Positions 47,503 through 60,144 of a stretch of DNA of 64,000 nucleotides are shown piece after piece. This DNA comes from Gongronella butleri (lineage: Eukaryota; Mucoromycota; Mucoromycetes; Mucorales; Cunninghamellaceae). The DNA is taken from assembly GCA_025201375.1 (NCBI GenBank), contig JAIWZP010000081.1, forward strand, positions 1 to 64,000. Direction: 5' to 3'. Every line of letters begins with the position of its first letter. Within the stretch, counting starts at the first letter, position 1. Below the pieces are notes generated by a model. The model saw only the letters and a list, made by a program, of their open reading frames with translations. It searched no databases and was not told the origin of the DNA. A program made the position numbers and the translations under genes.

Positions 47503-48944
47503 TGCTTTATATTTTGCTGTTGTTTTTTGTTGTTGCGTGTGTGTTGAAAAAAAAAAAAAAAGGAATAAAAGAGCAATGAAGTTGTTCATTTTATATTTCC
47601 TGTTTTTGACGACGTGGCCAGCTCGTGGTTTGTGTAACCTTTTGAGCGCCATTGTGCAACGACCGTGCATCCCCGCAGGAAGACCGCCTTGCCCCGCACA
47701 GAACAGCTGGAAAAACCAGGAAATGACACCCTTGACAGCCGAAATACCTCATCCGAGGACTCGGTGCGCAGCAACAGATCTGTGTCAGGTGCAAATGCTG
47801 CGATAACTCTGAAATAAAATTAAATCAAGCTGCAAAGAGCGGCTCAGAAGAAGCGAGAACGCATTGGCAAACTCGCCACAAGATGAATTAGCCGAACTCG
47901 CTCCGTTTAATTATTTTAGCCTTGCCGTAAATCGCGTTTTTTTTTTTTTTGAAAGATGACAGAACTTTAATTGAGCCTTGTTGTCTGTTTCTGGCTCCGG
48001 TTCTGGTTTTTTTTTTTTTTTTGTTGCTGAAACATTGAAAAGCCTGTGAACTGTGATAGTTGCGCGTACTGTAGAGCAGAGTGATGTCCAGCGCTCGCGG
48101 ATGCGATCGTAAAAAGGCGCGAAAAAATTGCTTGGCTGCGATTTAAGACTCAAAAAACGTGATTACCTCAATTGCCACCTAATCAAACTTCATCTTTACA
48201 GTATTGTAGAGCGCACAATTGACATGACCTTATGGCTACTGTACCTAATGTAGTGAAATTGCTGCTGCATATCATAGAATTTCAAAGACTATGTCACTAT
48301 GATACTGTATGTATGACACAATGCGCAAACTTTTGAAGGCACCAGTTCGAGATTTATCTCGTTATCATGGGGGTATCATATAGTAATCCGACCACTGTCA
48401 AAGTTGGACCAGTTGTCGCTCGTAGATACTGCATGAAGTATGATATTACGAACACTGTATGATACCAATTTTAAGATTCAAAAAAAACAAATCCATGAAG
48501 AATTTTATGATAATTGTCACGATCCAATTTGTGAGCATTGTCCACAACTCTTTTTTTTTTCTTGCTCCCTTTCGTTCCTTTTTGTTTCCAGTCCTTCTTT
48601 TTTCCTTTGGCCGCCGCCCAATTCCAACACCGTCATCTGGCCATGGCTCGTGGCTTTCAAACGCACTCTCTCACAAGTCTGTAGCTGCTCTCCCCATCGA
48701 GCAATGGCCGATCTTCTCCTTTGCCCCGCTTTTTCTCCTTTTGCTGCGCCGCTGGAATCTCGACCTGTCTGTGCGCCAAGGCTGCAGACCAATTGGCCTT
48801 GTCGCACATAAAAGACCCACCACTTTCCTTTTCCCCTTTTTTTTTCTTTTTTTTCTTTACCCTTTCAACACCGTTTCCCCTTTACTGAACCCCCCCCCCT
48901 CTTGTCAGTACAATAAAACACCCTCGTTTGTATTCAATATCAAG
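47503..48944. other. Upstream region of the P450 and unassigned DNA
   Basis: The left side is the P450 promoter and leader. From about 48190 the DNA is AT-rich with many TACTGTA and TATGATAC words. 48540-48940 is pyrimidine-rich and looks like a promoter or leader for the small ORF at 48945. No larger gene was recognised. Confidence 0.5.
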
Positions 48945-51170
48945 ATGCGTCCGACCAACAAGAGAAGAATCCACGAGCGCCCTGCTCGCCATATCCGTGG
49001 CGCCGCGAAACGGCTCGTTGCTAAGCGGGCCGTCGACGTGGCCCGTCGCCGCCCCACTATGCGCTCTGTCCTTGCGCCCGAGACACTGGCCCGTTGGGCC
49101 CCACCAGCACCACAAGAGGACGGTCCAGCAGAGGATCGTCACAATAATTGATACCTTTTTTCATGTATGATATGATACTGTACTCGATTTTGGTACTTAC
49201 GTATACAGTATACTGTACCGGACGTACGTAAGCTCAATTTTTCTTTTTACTGTACCGGTGTTATAATGCTGAGATACTTCCTACGAGGCCTGCACAATGT
49301 GTACCAAAGATGCGACGCGGCAAACGCGTTTATTTAGGCCATTGCAAGCCAAACAGCAAAGAGAGGGAACAAAAGAGCAAAAACAGAGACAGAGGGGCAT
49401 TAAATAGCAAGAATGGGCCAAAAAGGGGAATGTGCAGAGGAAAAAGGAGCTACATGAGACAAAAAGGAGCAAAACATTCCAGAACCACAACACCGGTACA
49501 GTAACACTTTTTAACCCGGCGTCAGCATTTTACAACTTGCACATTATTAATCACGTTACAGTAGGTACAGTATCATAGAGATCGACGAGACAACACGAGA
49601 GTGGAGAGTCGTCTTTATGACCTCGCTTATTGCAGCGTCCGTGTTAAATAAATACGATATGATATGATACCACCACCGTATGTAAAATGTTGATTTGAGG
49701 CAGCCGACAACGTTTTTCTCAACTTTACGCAGCTTGCTGTGCCTCCAGAATTTTTTTTACAGCCGACCTGCCCGCAGATGAAAAATGTAAAGCGGGATGA
49801 ACAACAGGCCAGTGCTCAAGATGTGTCCGCTACGTAGATTTTTTTTGAAGCTGCAAATTCGACCAAAAGCATCAACTTATTGTCCAATTTGCATTTACTG
49901 TATTTCTCATCTGCCCGGTCGACCCTGCTTAAAATCAGTTACAGTACATACCGGTACATCGTGTTCAGCGCAAAATTTGCAACAAAAAAGCTTAAAACAC
50001 CAAGGCGCTACGACCACTTTTTAAAAATTCAGGGGTCACACTTTTCAATCTCAGAAAATGCCAAATTTGGGAAATGTCAAACTCCGAGTGATCAATGCAT
50101 CCCAAACAGGTAATTCCGACAATTTGCTATTGGCTGACAAAATGACAGGTCGCCCCAACCGTAAGAAAAAGGTCCAAAGAGTGACGCATGAACGGCGATC
50201 GACTGAGAAAAGTGCCAACTTTGGTCAAGATTTTTTTTCAAAAACTTAAGGTTTGTCACTTCCAAATTAAGGTGCGTGGATGGGTTGCATGGAATTTTTT
50301 TGCAGTTTTTTTTTTTTGTTTTTTTATTTTGCACATTCTTGTGCGCTGAGTGAGATGCAGCCTGGTGAAATGACCGATGCAAAAAGTCAAAACCCAAGGT
50401 AGCGCGCCGCAAGTCATCCCATTAGGTGCTTCGTCCCCTTGTTTGTTATTAAAACTGAAATAAAAAATTAAAAATCATAGGTTTATTAGCTAGCTAGAAG
50501 ACCGTTGTTGTCGAACAAATCGCGATCAAAATTTTTGATGAAAATGTGATTTTTCTCTGCGAGTTTTAGCCATCCATCGATGAAACTGGTTTCATTCAAT
50601 ACAGTACTGTAGAGGTGCAAGAGGTGCCTTTGACACGTTAAAAGCACCGTGTGTTCCGTTGCCGAGAACATCGAGGTTGAAAATTAATGAAATGTTTGAT
50701 TCATTTTGCAAGAGTAGAAAGTCAAGCATCGGGCCAACAAACATCCCAGAACTGACGCACGAGCAAGTCTGATTCAAATAAATGCATTACATTGAAAGTT
50801 TCATTGTGATGGAAGAATAGTTTGAGGCGTCAGTGCTGAATTCATGAAAATGACAGAATTTTGGATACTGTACGTACACCTTCACGTTAATTATTGACCA
50901 AGTGGCCTTTTGATTAATTTTCAGCGCCTTGTAAACCGACTTTGATAATAATATAGTATGATAATTTTGTGAGAAATAAACAATTTTAAAATTGGCGTGA
51001 ATTTTGGACTTTTGTATGATACACGATCACAGGTTCACAGCTGCAAAAAAAAAAAAAAATCGAATGGATTGCTTGGCAATGAAATGACATGCACATATAG
51101 AACAATTTTAGCGAAAAATATTGATACAAAATTGAGCAATGTGGAAACGGATTATGATATGATAAGACGT
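48190..51170. repeat. Region dense in TACTGTA / TATGATAC words
   Basis: Examples: 48236-48245, 48301-48315, 48426-48465, 49162-49195, 49201-49220, 49245-49256, 49494-49500, 49556-49580, 49650-49670, 49937-49960, 50598-50612, 50866-50880 and 51013-51025. The words are mostly ACTGTA, TACAGTA, GTATGATA and GATATGATAC, often as palindromes such as TACTGTAC or CCGGTAC. No unit length is obvious, so this is a motif-dense region and not a tandem array. Confidence 0.55.
48945..49151 (+). CDS. Doubtful small basic protein
   Basis: A 68-aa frame, very Arg/Lys/Ala-rich at the start (KRRIHERPARHIRG), then Pro/Glu-rich. The context is promoter-like: a long pyrimidine stretch, then CAATAAAACACC and ATCAAGATG. 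No family recognised. It could equally be chance, since GC-rich DNA yields Arg/Ala-rich frames; the opposite strand is also open here (48882-49142). Confidence 0.3.
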   Translation: MRPTNKRRIHERPARHIRGAAKRLVAKRAVDVARRRPTMRSVLAPETLARWAPPAPQEDGPAEDRHNN

Positions 51171-51345
51171 CGCTGAAAGAATTGCGATCAATTTACTGCT
51201 TGTGCCTGGATAGTTGCATATTTGTCACTGAAAAAAGGGGACGCAAGCGGTGCTTGAAGTTGATAAGGCCGGTTTGACGGAGCGCCCTATTTTTGCCTTT
51301 CTTCTCTGTCCCTTTTTTTTCTTTTTTTACGCTGTTTTTGCTTTG
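49152..51345. other. AT-rich intergenic region before the nonaspanin gene
   Basis: Short frames only. It carries most of the TACTGTA/TATGATAC words and ends in the T-rich promoter of the next gene. No RNA gene was recognised. Confidence 0.55.
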
Positions 51346-54070
51346 ATGGCGCGACGACCCTACCTGTTGCTAGGTGCCTTGTCGTTTTTGCATCTCTGGC
51401 TGCTTACACTAGCTGACGAGCATTCACACAAGGTAAGGCACGTGTGTGTGGTCTTGTTTCTTTTGTTCATTTTCTCTTTTTTTTATTTTTTCACTCACGA
51501 CGCGCTTTTTTTCGGCTTGTCAGTATGGCAAAGGCGACGAAGTGGTGATTTGGATGAACACCATTGGGCCTTTATACAACAGACAAGAAACATACCCATA
51601 CTTCCAGCTGCCATTCTGTTATGGCGACACACCGTTGCAGCACCATCACGAAACGCTGGGTGAGGCGCTCCTTGGCATGGATTTGATTAATTCTGGCATC
51701 CCGGTGAAGTTCCTCGGTAAGCGTCGCGCTATGTTTTACCTCTAATGACCTGTCTTCCTGGTCTCAATTGCCTTGGAGGCATCCAATTGGCCATTTTGCG
51801 CGTGTTTTGGGCAGAAACGCGGCGCGCGTCGTATATCCAACAGTCTATTTACCCCCTTTTTTTAATCCAGAGGACGTGGAGCACAAGCCATACTGTCAGC
51901 GCATCTTGCGGCACGACGACATTGAGATGTTTAGATACGCAGTCGGGTCGCAATACTGGTACGACATGTTCATCGGTAAGCCTCTGTCTTAGCCCACTAT
52001 CGTGCTCAGCTAACACCGCCACAAAATAATTCTCTTTGTTTTTTTAAAAAGATGATTTGCCTGTGGGTGGTTTCATCGGCATGGTGGAAAACGCCAATGA
52101 CGCCAAAAACGCCCAATATCACTTGTTTACACACAAATCATTTATCTTCGAATACAATCATGATCGGGTAAGCGTGTCAGGACGAGCTATGCAGAAATTG
52201 GCAAATTTAGCAATGGATGGACTAGTGCCAGGAGTTTGATTTGCATATATTTTTTATTTCTGCACGGGTAGATCATTGGTGTGACACTGGAGGATGCAAA
52301 GCAAAGCCCGGCAACCATAAGACTGGATCACAAGCAGCCCACAACGGCAGTGACTTTTACCTATTCTGTAACGTGGCGTGCCACAAGCGACTCGTTTGAC
52401 GATCGTTTCACGCGCTTGCTCGAATCCGACTTCTTCGAGCACCAAGTCCATTGGCTGTCGATCTGCAGCTCCTTTGTCATGGTGCTCTTTTTGCTCGGCC
52501 TTGTCTCGACCATCTTGCTGCGCACCTTGCGCAACGATTTTGCCCGCTATGATCGCGAACACGCGCTTGCCGACTTTGTAAGCTTATTTTTTTTCGCTCT
52601 CTGCGGCCAAATACATACGCAATGTCACACTTGTGGTGTGAATGATTCGGGATAACTCGTCTTGCTAACCATTCTTGCTTTTTTTTCTGTTGTCTTTTTT
52701 CTTTTTTTTTTTGCCAGGACCGCGATTTTGGGGATGATTGGGGCTGGAAGCAAGTGCACGCCGACGTTTTCCGTCGGCCTGACCAATTGATGCTCTTGTC
52801 GTCGTGTCTGGGCAGTGGAGCGCAATTGACCATCCTTGCTGCCGTGGTGATCATCTTTACGATGCTGGGCGACTTGTACGTGGAGCGCGCAACGATCCTG
52901 ACCGCCACCATATTTTTGTATGCAGTCACATCGGCAGTGTCTGGCTACACTAGCGCGCGCTACTACTCGTACTATGGAGGTAACAGGGATGAAAATGCGC
53001 AAAAGACGCGTCATTCACTCGTTTTATGATAATTCATTTTAGGCAAGGATTGGGTGCGCAATGTGCTTTTGACGGGTTGCTTGTGGCCGGGGATCCTCTT
53101 TTGTATTGGCGGCTACGTGAATGTGATTGCCATCTTTTACTCAAGCTCCAAAGCGATTGCATTCCCCATCATGGTGCGTTTTTAATTTGCGCAGAAACTG
53201 GACACAGCTGCTAATTGCACGAATTCTTAATGGTTTTATATTCTAGGTGGCTATGTTTGCCATTTGGCTGTTCCTGAGCTTCCCATTGACGCTTCTTGGC
53301 GCCATTATCGGGCGCAATTATGGCACACCGGCGGATTTTCCGTGTCATGTGCATGCAATTCCACGACCAATCCCGGAAAAGCCATGGTACCTTGAGCCGA
53401 CGGCGCTTATTCTCATGGGCGGCTTGCTGCCATTCGCCGCCATCTTCATTGAGGTGTATTTTATTTTCACTTCTTTCTGGACTTACCGCATTTACTATGT
53501 GTACGGCTTTATGTTTCTGGTGTTTGTCATTCTTTTGCTCGTCTGCTCGTGCATTGCGCTCGTCATCACCTATTTCTTGCTCAATTCAGAGGATCATCGA
53601 TGGTAAAAGCAAGAAACGAGGCGGAGAAAATGAATTCATGACGCGACGCGTGGATAAAAATGGTGATTGCGGCGCATGAATCTCATTTTTTTATTATTTT
53701 GAAAGGCATTGGGTCAGCTTTTGGACGTGTGCCTCGACGGCAGGTTACGTCTATGTGTACGCCATTTATTATTACTTGATGAAGACAAAGTAAGAAAAGG
53801 TGGCGATGGTGGGCTGGATCATCTTTTTTTTTTGACACGCGATCTTTTTTTTAAAGGATGACGGGGCTCTTCCAGACCAGTTTCTATTTCGGCTACTCGG
53901 CGTTGATGTGCATTGGTTTGGGTCTGATGCTGGGTAATAAAAACAACGAACCATTTAAGGGTGTGCATTGGCGCAAAACTCACTTTTTTCTTTGTTTTGT
54001 AGGTTTCATCGGCTACACGTCATCCACATTGTTTGTGCGCACGATTTACCGCAATGTAAAAGTCGATTGA
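51346..54070 (+). CDS. TM9SF3: TM9 superfamily (nonaspanin), TM9SF3 type
   Basis: Nine-helix endosome/Golgi protein, involved in sorting and adhesion in other eukaryotes. Eleven exons (51346-51432, 51524-51716, 51871-51975, 52052-52167, 52272-52577, 52718-52979, 53043-53173, 53247-53602, 53706-53789, 53857-53933, 54003-54070) give 594 aa. Seen: signal peptide 1-23; lumenal domain with [19 protein letters not shown] and [32 protein letters not shown] as first helix; [15 protein letters not shown], a TM9 hallmark; [29 protein letters not shown]; and a C-terminal KVD that fits the KxD/E Golgi-retention motif. The exon 2-3 junction is chosen to give [17 protein letters not shown], as in TM9SF3. 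AATAAA is at 54082-54087. Confidence 0.94.
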
Positions 54071-54327
54071 GTCATTTGAAAAATAAAAGACTAGCATTCC
54101 CCACCATTGGCGAGCAGAAAAAGCAGAAAATCGCGTCATGCATGGTTAGCTCCATGTCTGACAAATCCAAGCATTCTGTGCGACGCCTCGTTGGCGCGGC
54201 GGAGTTTTCAAATGGAAGGCGCTGGAGACAACTTTGCCACGCAAAACCAAATCGCCTCCTTCTTTTTTCCCTCTTTTTGTTCCACTTTTTTCTTATTTTA
54301 TCGTTTTTTTTTTTACTGTTCTTTACA

Positions 54328-57300
54328 ATGTCGAATATGAATGTTGACAGCGACAACACTATTGACGAGGGTCTCTACTCTCGCCAACTGTAAGAATTGC
54401 CTTTGCGACGGAAAAAAGGTGGCGCGCTACGTGTACTGAGGAGGCGTTTTGCCCTTTTTTTTTTTTTTTGTATTTTTGTTTAGGTACGTGCTTGGCCACG
54501 AAGCCATGCAGAAGATGAGCGTGGCACACGTGCTTATCATTGGTCTCAAGGGTCTTGGTGTGGAAATTGGTAAGACAGTCTTGCAAAAACAACGTGTTTT
54601 GGCTTATTTTCTCATTATTTTGTTCGTTTTTGCAGCCAAGAACGTCATCTTGGCGGGCGTCAAGAGTGTCACGTTGTATGATCCCGAGGCCGCGCAGCTC
54701 CATGACCTGTCCACTCAGGTACACTTGAGAAAAAAAACAAAGAAAGAAACAAAATAGAACAAAAAGCAATTGGCTGGTGTTGACGCCATTGTTGTTGCCG
54801 TAGTTTTACCTGACCACCGAGGACATTGGCAAGCCGCGTGCGCAGGTGTCGCAGCCGCGCCTTGCCGAGCTGAACCAGTATGTGCCGGTGCACGTGCTTG
54901 AGGGCGATCTGACGGAAGAGGTGCTCAAGAATTACAAGGTGGTCGTTGCCACGGAATTGACGCTTTCCAAGCAATTGGAAGTGTCCGACCTGTGCCACGC
55001 CAACAATATCCACTTCATCTCCACCGAGGTGCGCGGTCTGTTTGGCCGTGTCTTCAACGACTTTGGCAAGCAATTCGAGGTCATTGACACCACGGGCGAG
55101 GAGCCGCTGCAAGGCATGATTGCTGCTATCACCAACGTAAGAAAAAAAGGATAAAAGAACGTGCGAACCCCAATTTGCTCATTGCCTATCTTTAGGATGC
55201 CGAGGGTGTGGTCACTTGTTTGGATGAGACGCGCCACGGATTGGAAGACGGCGATCACGTCACTTTCACGGAGATTCAAGGAATGACTGCGCTGAACGGC
55301 TGCGCGCCTCGCGAGGTCAAGGTGCTCGGTAAGCAACGAATGGACGCGCGTCGCAATCGCTTTTTTTTTAACTTTTCTTTTTTTTTTTTGGCTGCCCCAT
55401 TGGCTTGATGATTAGGTCCCTACACGTTCAGCATTGGCGACACGAGCGGCTTGGAGGCGTATACGCGCGGTGGTCTGTTCCAGCAGGTGAAGATGCCCAA
55501 GAAGATCGATTTCCAATCGTTCCGCGCGTCGCTGAGCAAGCCGACGTATGTCGATTCGGACTTTGCCAAGTTTGACCGCCCCCTGCAGCTGCACGTCGGT
55601 TTCCAGGCGCTGCACGCGTTTGTCGAGGCCAATGGCCGCTACCCGCGCCCGCGCAATGACGAGGATGCCGACAAAGTGCTTGCTTTGACCAAGGATCTCG
55701 TCAAAACGCTTGCTGAACCAATCGACATTAGCGACAAGCTTATCAAGGAGCTCGCGTATCAGTCTGCCGGTGAGATCGCGCCCATGGTCGCCGTGAATGG
55801 TGGTCTTGTTGCCCAGGAAGTCTTGAAAGCTGTCAGTGGCAAATTCAATCCCATTTTCCAATACATGTACTTTGATGCCCTGGAGGCTCTGCCCGTCAAT
55901 TCGACCTTGTCTGAGGCCTTGTGCGCTCCTGTAAGAAGCTGCAAGAAAAAAAAAGCTGAATTGGCGTAATGAAATTGACAAATTTTGCTTTTTTTGACAG
56001 ATTGGTTCGCGTTACGACGGTCAAATTGCCGTGTTTGGTCGCGAGTTCCAAGAAAAGATCGCCAACACCAGGGAATTCTTGGTCGGTGCCGGTGCCATTG
56101 GCTGTGAAATGCTGAAGAATTGGGCCTTGATGGGTCTTGGCTCCGGTCCCAATGGCAAGATCATCATCACCGACATGGATACCATTGAAAAGAGCAACCT
56201 GAACCGCCAATTCCTCTTCCGTCCCGCGGACGTTGGTGTAAGTTCGCGCTTGGCAACTGGCCTGTTTGAGGTCGCCAATGGCTCACTTTTTTTTTTTCCG
56301 TTTTTCGTCTCTAGAAATTGAAATCCGAGTGCGCTGCTGCGGCTGTGTCCAAGATGAATCCTGATTTTGCCAACAACATCGAGACGTACCAGGAGCGTGT
56401 CGGCCCCGAGACGGAAAACCTGTACAATGACGACTTTTTCGAGGCGCTTTCTGGCGTGACGAATGCATTGGACAATGTCGAGGCGCGCAAGTACATGGAC
56501 CGTCGCTGTGTGTATTTCCGCAAGCCGCTCCTCGAGTCCGGCACCCTCGGCACCAAGGGCAACACGCAGGTGGTCTTGCCGTATCTCACCGAGTCGTACT
56601 CGTCGTCGCAGGATCCCCCTGAGAAGGCCATTCCCATCTGTACACTCAAGAACTTCCCCAATGCTATTGAGCACACGATCCAGGTAAAACGCAGCGAGAC
56701 GCGTCGCGCTTTGCATATCGCGTCGACATGGTCGCTCAATTTTTCTTATTTTATTTATTTATTCTCCAGTGGGCGCGCGATCTGTTTGAGGGCTATTTCA
56801 AGCAGCCTGCGGACAATGTGAACATGTATTTGACGCAGCCCAACTTTGTCGAGTCCGTGCAAAAGCAGGGCGGCAGTCAAAAGGAGACGATTGAGTCTGT
56901 TTACAACTTTTTGGTTGCCGAGAAGCCGCTTTCCTTTGAAGACTGCGTCGCCTGGGCGCGCAACAAGTTTGAGGAAGTGTACAGCAACAATATCCGTCAA
57001 CTGCTGTTCAATTTCCCCAAGGATTCGGTAATGGATGGCGCGCTTTGCATTGTCTGTGTCATGCCCGCTGACTCCTTTCTCTCTTTTTTTTCTTCTTTTT
57101 TTGCAGGTCACGAACTCTGGCACGCCTTTCTGGTCAGGACCCAAGCGCGCTCCTGAGCCCTTGGTGTTTGATGATAAGAATGCGACGCACATGGACTTTG
57201 TCGTCTATGGCGCCAACTTGCACGCGTTCAACTATGGCCTCACGGGCACCACCGACGTTGATGCTATTCGCAAGATCCTCGCCAATGTCGTTGTACCCGA

Positions 57301-58374
57301 ATTCCAGCCCAAATCTGGCGTCAAGATCCAGGTTCAGGAGAATGAGAACGTCGAAAGCAGCAACGACGATGGTAAATGAAAAAACAGAAGAAAAAAAAAG
57401 GAAAGAAAGACGGCTTGCTGAACACGTTTTTTTTTTTTTCTTGTTTAGATGCTTTGGATGACGTGATCAACAAGCTGCCTGCGCCCAACACGCTTGCCGG
57501 CTTGCAATTGATGCCTGCCGAGTTTGAAAAGGACGATGATTCCAACTTCCACATTGACTTTATCACGGCGGCATCCAACCTGCGCGCGTCCAACTATGGC
57601 ATTGCGGCCGCCGACCGACACAAGACCAAGTTTATCGCCGGCAAGATCATTCCTGCCATTGCCACGACCACGGCCATGGTCACAGGTCTCGTGTGCTTGG
57701 AACTTTACAAGGTAATACTGGGCGTCAAATTCATCGCGAATCAAGGGCAAATTGGCTGATTTTCTTCTTTTTCTTTTCTTTTCTAGGTCATTGACGGCAA
57801 GGATGACATTGAGCAATACAAGAATGGCTTTGTGAACCTTGCGCTGCCGTTCTTTGGCTTCTCTGAGCCCATTGCCATGCCGACCATGGAGTACAATGAC
57901 AAGAAATTCAGCTTATGGGACCGCTTTGATATTGAAACGGACATCACCCTGCAAGAATTCATGGATTTCTTTGAAAAAGAACACGAGCTCGAGGTCACCA
58001 TGGTCTCGTCGGGCGTGTCCATGCTCTACTCGTTCTTCTACCCCAAGAAAAAGGCCCAGGAACGCTTGGCTATGCCGTAAGACACATTTTACGCGCCAAT
58101 GGACGCGCCAATGGGACATGTGTTTTGACTAATCTCACTTTTTTTTTTTGCCATGCAGCATCTCCAAGCTAGTTGAATCGGTGTCCAAGAAGCCCATTCC
58201 TCCTCACGTCAAGGCCGTCATTGTCGAAATTTGCGCAAATGACAAGGAAGGCGAGGATGTCGAGGTAAAATAGAAAACGACCCATCTCCGCGTATGCATT
58301 GGCGCGTCTCACTCATCGTTTCTCGTTTTTTCTTCGCCCAGGTGCCTTATGTTCGTGTCAAAATCCGAAATTAG
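54328..58374 (+). CDS. UBA1: Ubiquitin-activating enzyme E1 (Uba1)
   Basis: Activates ubiquitin with ATP and passes it to E2 enzymes. Fourteen exons (54328-54389, 54484-54569, 54636-54718, 54804-55136, 55196-55328, 55416-55930, 56001-56237, 56315-56683, 56770-57027, 57107-57371, 57449-57711, 57787-58076, 58159-58264, 58342-58374) give 1010 aa; yeast Uba1 is 1024. Seen: inactive first adenylation half ([29 protein letters not shown]), active half with [13 protein letters not shown] (432-444), [17 protein letters not shown], catalytic Cys592 in [18 protein letters not shown], second catalytic-Cys-domain blocks (HAFNYGL, ASNYGI), and the C-terminal ubiquitin-fold domain. The last exon codes only 10 residues. 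AATAAA at 58415-58420. It provides ubiquitin for the SCF systems that GRR1 joins. Confidence 0.96.
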
Positions 58375-58691
58375 AGTCATTTTGGCTTGATTTTGACCAT
58401 TCTGTGTCATTGAGAATAAAATACACCTATTTTTTTTTGGAGGATTCTTTTTTTTTGTTACATGTCGCAGCAATGGCTATGATACAAGCTCGAAAATGGG
58501 CTGCGCATAGGTGAGGGATGCGATTGGTCAATGTAGTTCCTGCAATTCGAGTGACTGCGCTTCTTTTTTTTTTTTTTCCTTTTGGGAGGTCGGCCCGCAC
58601 AGCTTTTTTGAAACACTCAAAAAGCGACCTCCCTTTTTTTGTTTTGTCTTTTTTTTTTCTCCTCTTTTCATTCCTCATCAACGTCTTGACC
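58375..58691. promoter_or_regulatory. UBA1 3' end and SUI3 promoter region
   Basis: AATAAA for UBA1 at 58415-58420, followed by T-rich DNA and a pyrimidine-rich leader up to the SUI3 start. Confidence 0.6.
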
Positions 58692-60144
58692 ATGTCTGAC
58701 AAAGAGAACGAACCTATTGATCAGTTTGACGACGAAGTAAGGCCACACGACCGCCGCGATAAAGACTCGACGTCGTCGGATCTTGCACAAAAGCCACTTT
58801 GGGGATGGTCAAACTTATTTCAAACAATTTTTTGTAGCTCGACTTCTCCAAGTTGAAGAAGAAGAAGAAGTCCAAGAAGAAAGTCGACTTTGACACCGAG
58901 GTTGAAGCCACTGAAAAGCCTGAAGTTGCTCAGGAGGCGCCCCAAGGTAAGAGAATGGACCTGGCAATGCCCATTGAACGTTGGAAACCGCGGGAAAACA
59001 CGTGAAAATAACGTTTTTGCGCGATTTTTGTAATTTAGAAGACGAGGAGGCTGCCGACGCCGACCCTGACGCCATGTTTGCCGATTTGAAGAAGAAGAAA
59101 AAGAAGAAATCCAAGTCTGTCGACGTAAGGACGGAGCCATGGGCTTGTCAATGCGGGTCAATGCGGGTCAATTGACGTGTTTTTCGATTTTTTTGTTTCA
59201 TCAGGCGTCCGAGGGTGGTGAGGAGGCCCCTGCCGAGAACGAGGAAGAGCTCGACTTTGGCGCCATGAAAAAGAAGAAGAAGAAGAAGAAAAACATGGCT
59301 GAATTCGAGGCCGAATTGGGCGACCAGGACGATGGCGAGACCAAGACGGAAGGCAGCAGCAAAGCCGGTGCCCAGGAAGCTTGGTTGCAGAGCGATCGCG
59401 ACTACTCATACGAGGAGGTAAGAGAGCGTCGCCTAGTTGTCTCGTTGGGAAATGACGTGCTCATTTTGCTTTCTTTTTTTTTTTAACAAATTAGCTGTTG
59501 GGACGTGTGTTTGACATCTTACGGCAAAAGAACCCCGAGCTTGTCGGCGAGAAGAAGAAGTACACCATTGTGCCTCCTCAGGTCGCTCGTGAGGGCAACA
59601 AAAAGACCATCTTTGCCAACGTCTCGGACATTTCCAAACGGTACGAGCATGAAAAAATATGAGCAACAGGGCATTAGACGCTCACTTTTTTCTTTTTTTC
59701 TTTTGCTCTTTCTTTTAGCCTGCATCGTGAGCCCGAGCACGTCATCCAGTTCTTGTTTGCTGAATTGGGTACAACCGGCTCTGTCGACGGTGCCCAGCGT
59801 CTGATCATCAAGGGTCGCTTCCAACAGAAGCAAATCGAGCATGTGCTGCGCCGATATATCGGTAAGTTGTTCTCCTCCTCGCCCCGCCCGTCATTGAACA
59901 TGCCGCAGCGTCCCGGGTGCATGCGAAATGGTCGATGACTCATCGTCGTCACGTTTTTTTTTATTTTTTTCTAGTGGAATACGTTACCTGCAAGACTTGT
60001 AAATCACCTGACACCATTATGACCAAGGACAACCGTCTGTACTTTGTGCAGTGTGAGGCGTGTGGCTCTACCCGTTCCGTGTCTGCCATCAAGACCGGTT
60101 TCAAGGCCCAAACCAAGGAAGATAGACGTGCTCTCCGAGCCTAA
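58692..60144 (+). CDS. SUI3: Translation initiation factor eIF2 subunit beta
   Basis: Part of the eIF2 ternary complex that brings Met-tRNAi to the ribosome; beta contacts eIF5 and eIF2B through lysine blocks. Seven exons (58692-58736, 58838-58946, 59039-59124, 59205-59417, 59495-59640, 59719-59861, 59975-60144) give 303 aa. Seen: three N-terminal lysine blocks ([27 protein letters not shown]), each on its own exon; the core [16 protein letters not shown] with [20 protein letters not shown]; and the C2C2 zinc module with Cys253, Cys256, Cys274 and Cys277. The three blocks carried by separate exons 2, 3 and 4 (all 3n-compatible in combination) is a neat architecture. AATAAA at 60288-60293. Confidence 0.96.

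Noticed and set aside
48459..49151. 230-codon frame starting at 48459
   Set aside because: The first 160 residues translate T-rich promoter-like DNA; only the last 68 codons have a plausible start, and even those are doubtful.
51721..52029. Reading exon 3 of the nonaspanin gene from an earlier acceptor near 51812
   Set aside because: It gives a sequence unlike TM9 proteins; the acceptor at 51870 restores the conserved EDVEHKPYC segment.
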